A stretch of 64,000 nucleotides of DNA from Raffaelea ambrosiae (taxonomy: Eukaryota; Ascomycota; Sordariomycetes; Ophiostomatales; Ophiostomataceae). Below the pieces are notes generated by a model. That model was not told where the DNA came from and ran no database searches. It saw nothing but the letters and a program-made list of their open reading frames with translations. The stretch covers positions 2,625,913 to 2,689,912 of the forward strand of contig PCDI01000003.1 in the NCBI GenBank assembly GCA_002778195.1, in the 5' to 3' direction. A program made the translations under genes and the position numbers. Below, one piece after another: positions 62,472 through 64,000 of this stretch (the stretch's first letter is position 1; each line of letters begins with the position of its first letter).

Positions 62472-63703
62472 TATGTGTTAAGACGTGATGAGAAGGAATA
62501 TCTCGGATGACAGAAAACTAGGAAGAAATACACAGAAAATAAAGAAAGGAGGGAAGAAATAAACACAAAATTCTCTAAAAAGCAGATCAACTGCAAATGA
62601 GAGAGTACCCGAGGACGCCGATGTTAGACCAGAAACCCCAAGAAATGGAAAGAGAAGGAAGAAATCAAACAATGCCCAGGGAAAATGGAAACAAGTCTAG
62701 AAAAAGAGAAGAAATTCAAGAGATGGGAGAAAGGGCAATTTTATTTACACCACAGGCGGGGAACATCATCCAGGCGAGTTAATAAAGAGAATGAAAAGAG
62801 GAAACAGATTATGATTCTCCTGAAAAAGGAAAGCGTGCACGCGACCATTGTTGTGGTTGTCGAACATCTCTGCTCCCCAGGGCGCCCATGCCTCCTGCGT
62901 GGCGTACTGTTCTGTAACTCAGAGGGCTGGGCGGCCGTTTCAGGCGTGTTCTGCAGCGTTCTTGGCCAGGCTTGGCCGAGCTTGGCAGCAGTCAACACAG
63001 CCTATGGGGGCCCTGCAGACCTGTAAGCTTGGCTTTTGCACTGGCAGAAATCAAACACGAACTGTTTTACTCGACGATGGGAATCTTGGAAAAATTCGTT
63101 CTCGATCCCAATGCCATACAGGAGACCGAGCACAAAGAACAGACAAGACGCTGGAAATGGCACCGCTGTGATCAGACACGGCAGCGACGTTCTTGGCGTC
63201 GCGCACCAGCGGTGCCAGGAGTGTGTGGTTGAGCAGGCAGACAAGCAGCAAAATGCCCCAGGCACGCGAGAACGCACGCGACGCCTTGCGAATCTCCGTG
63301 GCCACATCGGACAGCCCGACTCACCGGCCGTGGTAAAACGGCCCTCTTAGGAATGCGGGTGCAACAGCGACGACAATAGAGTTTGGGCGCCGTAGGTAAC
63401 CCCTGCATTGCGATTGGTGCAACGAGGATCCCCAGGGTCTCGTGCATGGCCGCCTGAGACAGGACAAAAAATCCAGACCAAAAAGACCATGCGCCACCAT
63501 TCACGTCTCCTGGGAACTGATGACGTACTCGGGTCAAGAGAATGGGGCCAACCAACGAGTGAAGAACCCCAGAATACTACCATATGCGAATATTACTCTG
63601 TGCAGGCGAATTCTTGTTGAGCTCATACCCCAGACATGGTCTATTTCTAGATCAACGTATACGAAAGCCAAATATATATATCTGCATGTGATTAACTCTG
63701 GGC
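62472..63703. other. intergenic region with a possible membrane-protein relic
   Basis: The part at 62480-62820 is purine-rich on the + strand, the promoter of the membrane protein gene. On the minus strand, 63300-63160 reads VATEIRKASRAFSRAWGILL and then LVCLLNHTLLAPLV, a strongly hydrophobic run without a start or an obvious family. A neighbouring frame at 63555-63310 (GAWSFWSGFFVLSQAAMHET) could be joined only by an unclear splice. I do not call a gene. Confidence 0.3.
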
Positions 63704-64000
63704 CTAGGCCTTGCTATCCACCTCCGTCGTCTTGACATTGCTGTCCACGGCCTTGACCACAGAGTCCTCCTCCTCTTTCACGTCCCGGCCCAGCGCCGCG
63801 GTCTCTGTGTCATAGACAGGTCTTTCGGGCACCATGCAGACAGCCAGCGTTGTCGTGGGAATAGCAATCACAAACATGACAAATGCCAGAATGAGGTTGA
63901 CCATACTCTTGATCTTGGCTGCACCCACGCCGTAAGACACGGCCGACCCGACAGACTCGAAGGACCGGACCAGGCCAACACCCAGCGTCAAGGTCTCGAT
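63704..64000 (-). CDS. MFS transporter, UNC93-like, C-terminal fragment at window edge
   Basis: The last 98 residues of a membrane transporter; the rest lies beyond base 64000. The frame is open to the edge (IETLTLGVGLVRSFESVGSA). Two hydrophobic segments end the protein (GVGAAKIKSMVNLILAFVMF and VIAIPTTTLAVCMVPERP). The pattern LVRSFESVGSAVSYGV resembles the late membrane segments of fungal UNC93-like MFS proteins (Ly-6-related domain family). An acidic cytosolic tail follows (GRDVKEEEDSVVKAVDS), ending at the TAG at 63704-63706. The family assignment rests on one motif region. Confidence 0.6.
   Translation of the reverse strand: METLTLGVGLVRSFESVGSAVSYGVGAAKIKSMVNLILAFVMFVIAIPTTTLAVCMVPERPVYDTETAALGRDVKEEEDSVVKAVDSNVKTTEVDSKA

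Noticed and set aside
1..64000. Transposon, CRISPR array, biosynthetic gene cluster or second tRNA
   Set aside because: No transposase or reverse transcriptase motifs, long terminal repeats, spaced palindromic repeats, PKS/NRPS domains or further cloverleaf with B-box were found by reading.

Overview
This window is nuclear DNA of a filamentous ascomycete (Pezizomycotina, probably Sordariomycetes; the class is my inference). The basis is short GT-AG introns of about 50-115 bp (one 390 bp first intron), GC-rich coding sequence, polypyrimidine promoters, fungal Zn2Cys6 regulators, a SOG2-type RAM-pathway protein, a fungal cruciform-cutting endonuclease and one tRNA-Val(AAC). Exon joins below were made by hand from splice motifs and reading frame.

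Left part, 1-13 kb: a Zn2Cys6 regulator cut by the window edge (-), a GYP5-like Rab GAP (+), a metal-dependent amidohydrolase of the cytosine-deaminase type with a poly-Asp insert (+), and the LRR protein SOG2 (-). From 13 to 16 kb there is a gene-poor, AT-rich stretch with a frameshifted BTB relic. It is followed by a compact RecQ-family helicase (+) that converges, 32 bp apart, on a CCE1/YDC2-type mitochondrial Holliday-junction resolvase (-). Next come glutathione reductase with a mitochondrial presequence and an internal cytosolic start (+), and a small GPI-type surface protein (-).

Middle part, 23-43 kb: tRNA-Val followed by a small gene graveyard (a phosphoesterase fragment and a broken unknown ORF), exocyst SEC6 (+), an intact ACS-family MFS permease (-), an NmrA relic, two more Zn2Cys6 regulators (-), a membrane-anchored short-chain dehydrogenase (-) and a dead MFS permease with stop codons and a frameshift.

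Right part, 43-64 kb: the most unusual gene is a 1022-residue protein (-). It carries the region that normally follows the NACHT ATPase in fungal NLR-like proteins, but has no ATPase. A long Val-Glu-Pro repeat precedes that region and a C-terminal membrane segment follows it. Then come a five-exon amidase (+) whose 3' end overlaps an antisense unknown gene (-), a five-exon siderophore-type MFS transporter (+) with GATA-like sites upstream, two small secreted proteins (-), a Ser/Thr-rich single-pass membrane protein (-), and the C-terminus of an UNC93-like transporter (-) at the edge.

There is no obvious biosynthetic cluster. Housekeeping genes (GAP, SOG2, RecQ, CCE1, GLR1, SEC6) fill the left half, and accessory regulators, transporters, surface proteins and relics dominate from about 28 kb on. 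No mobile element, CRISPR array or rRNA was recognised.
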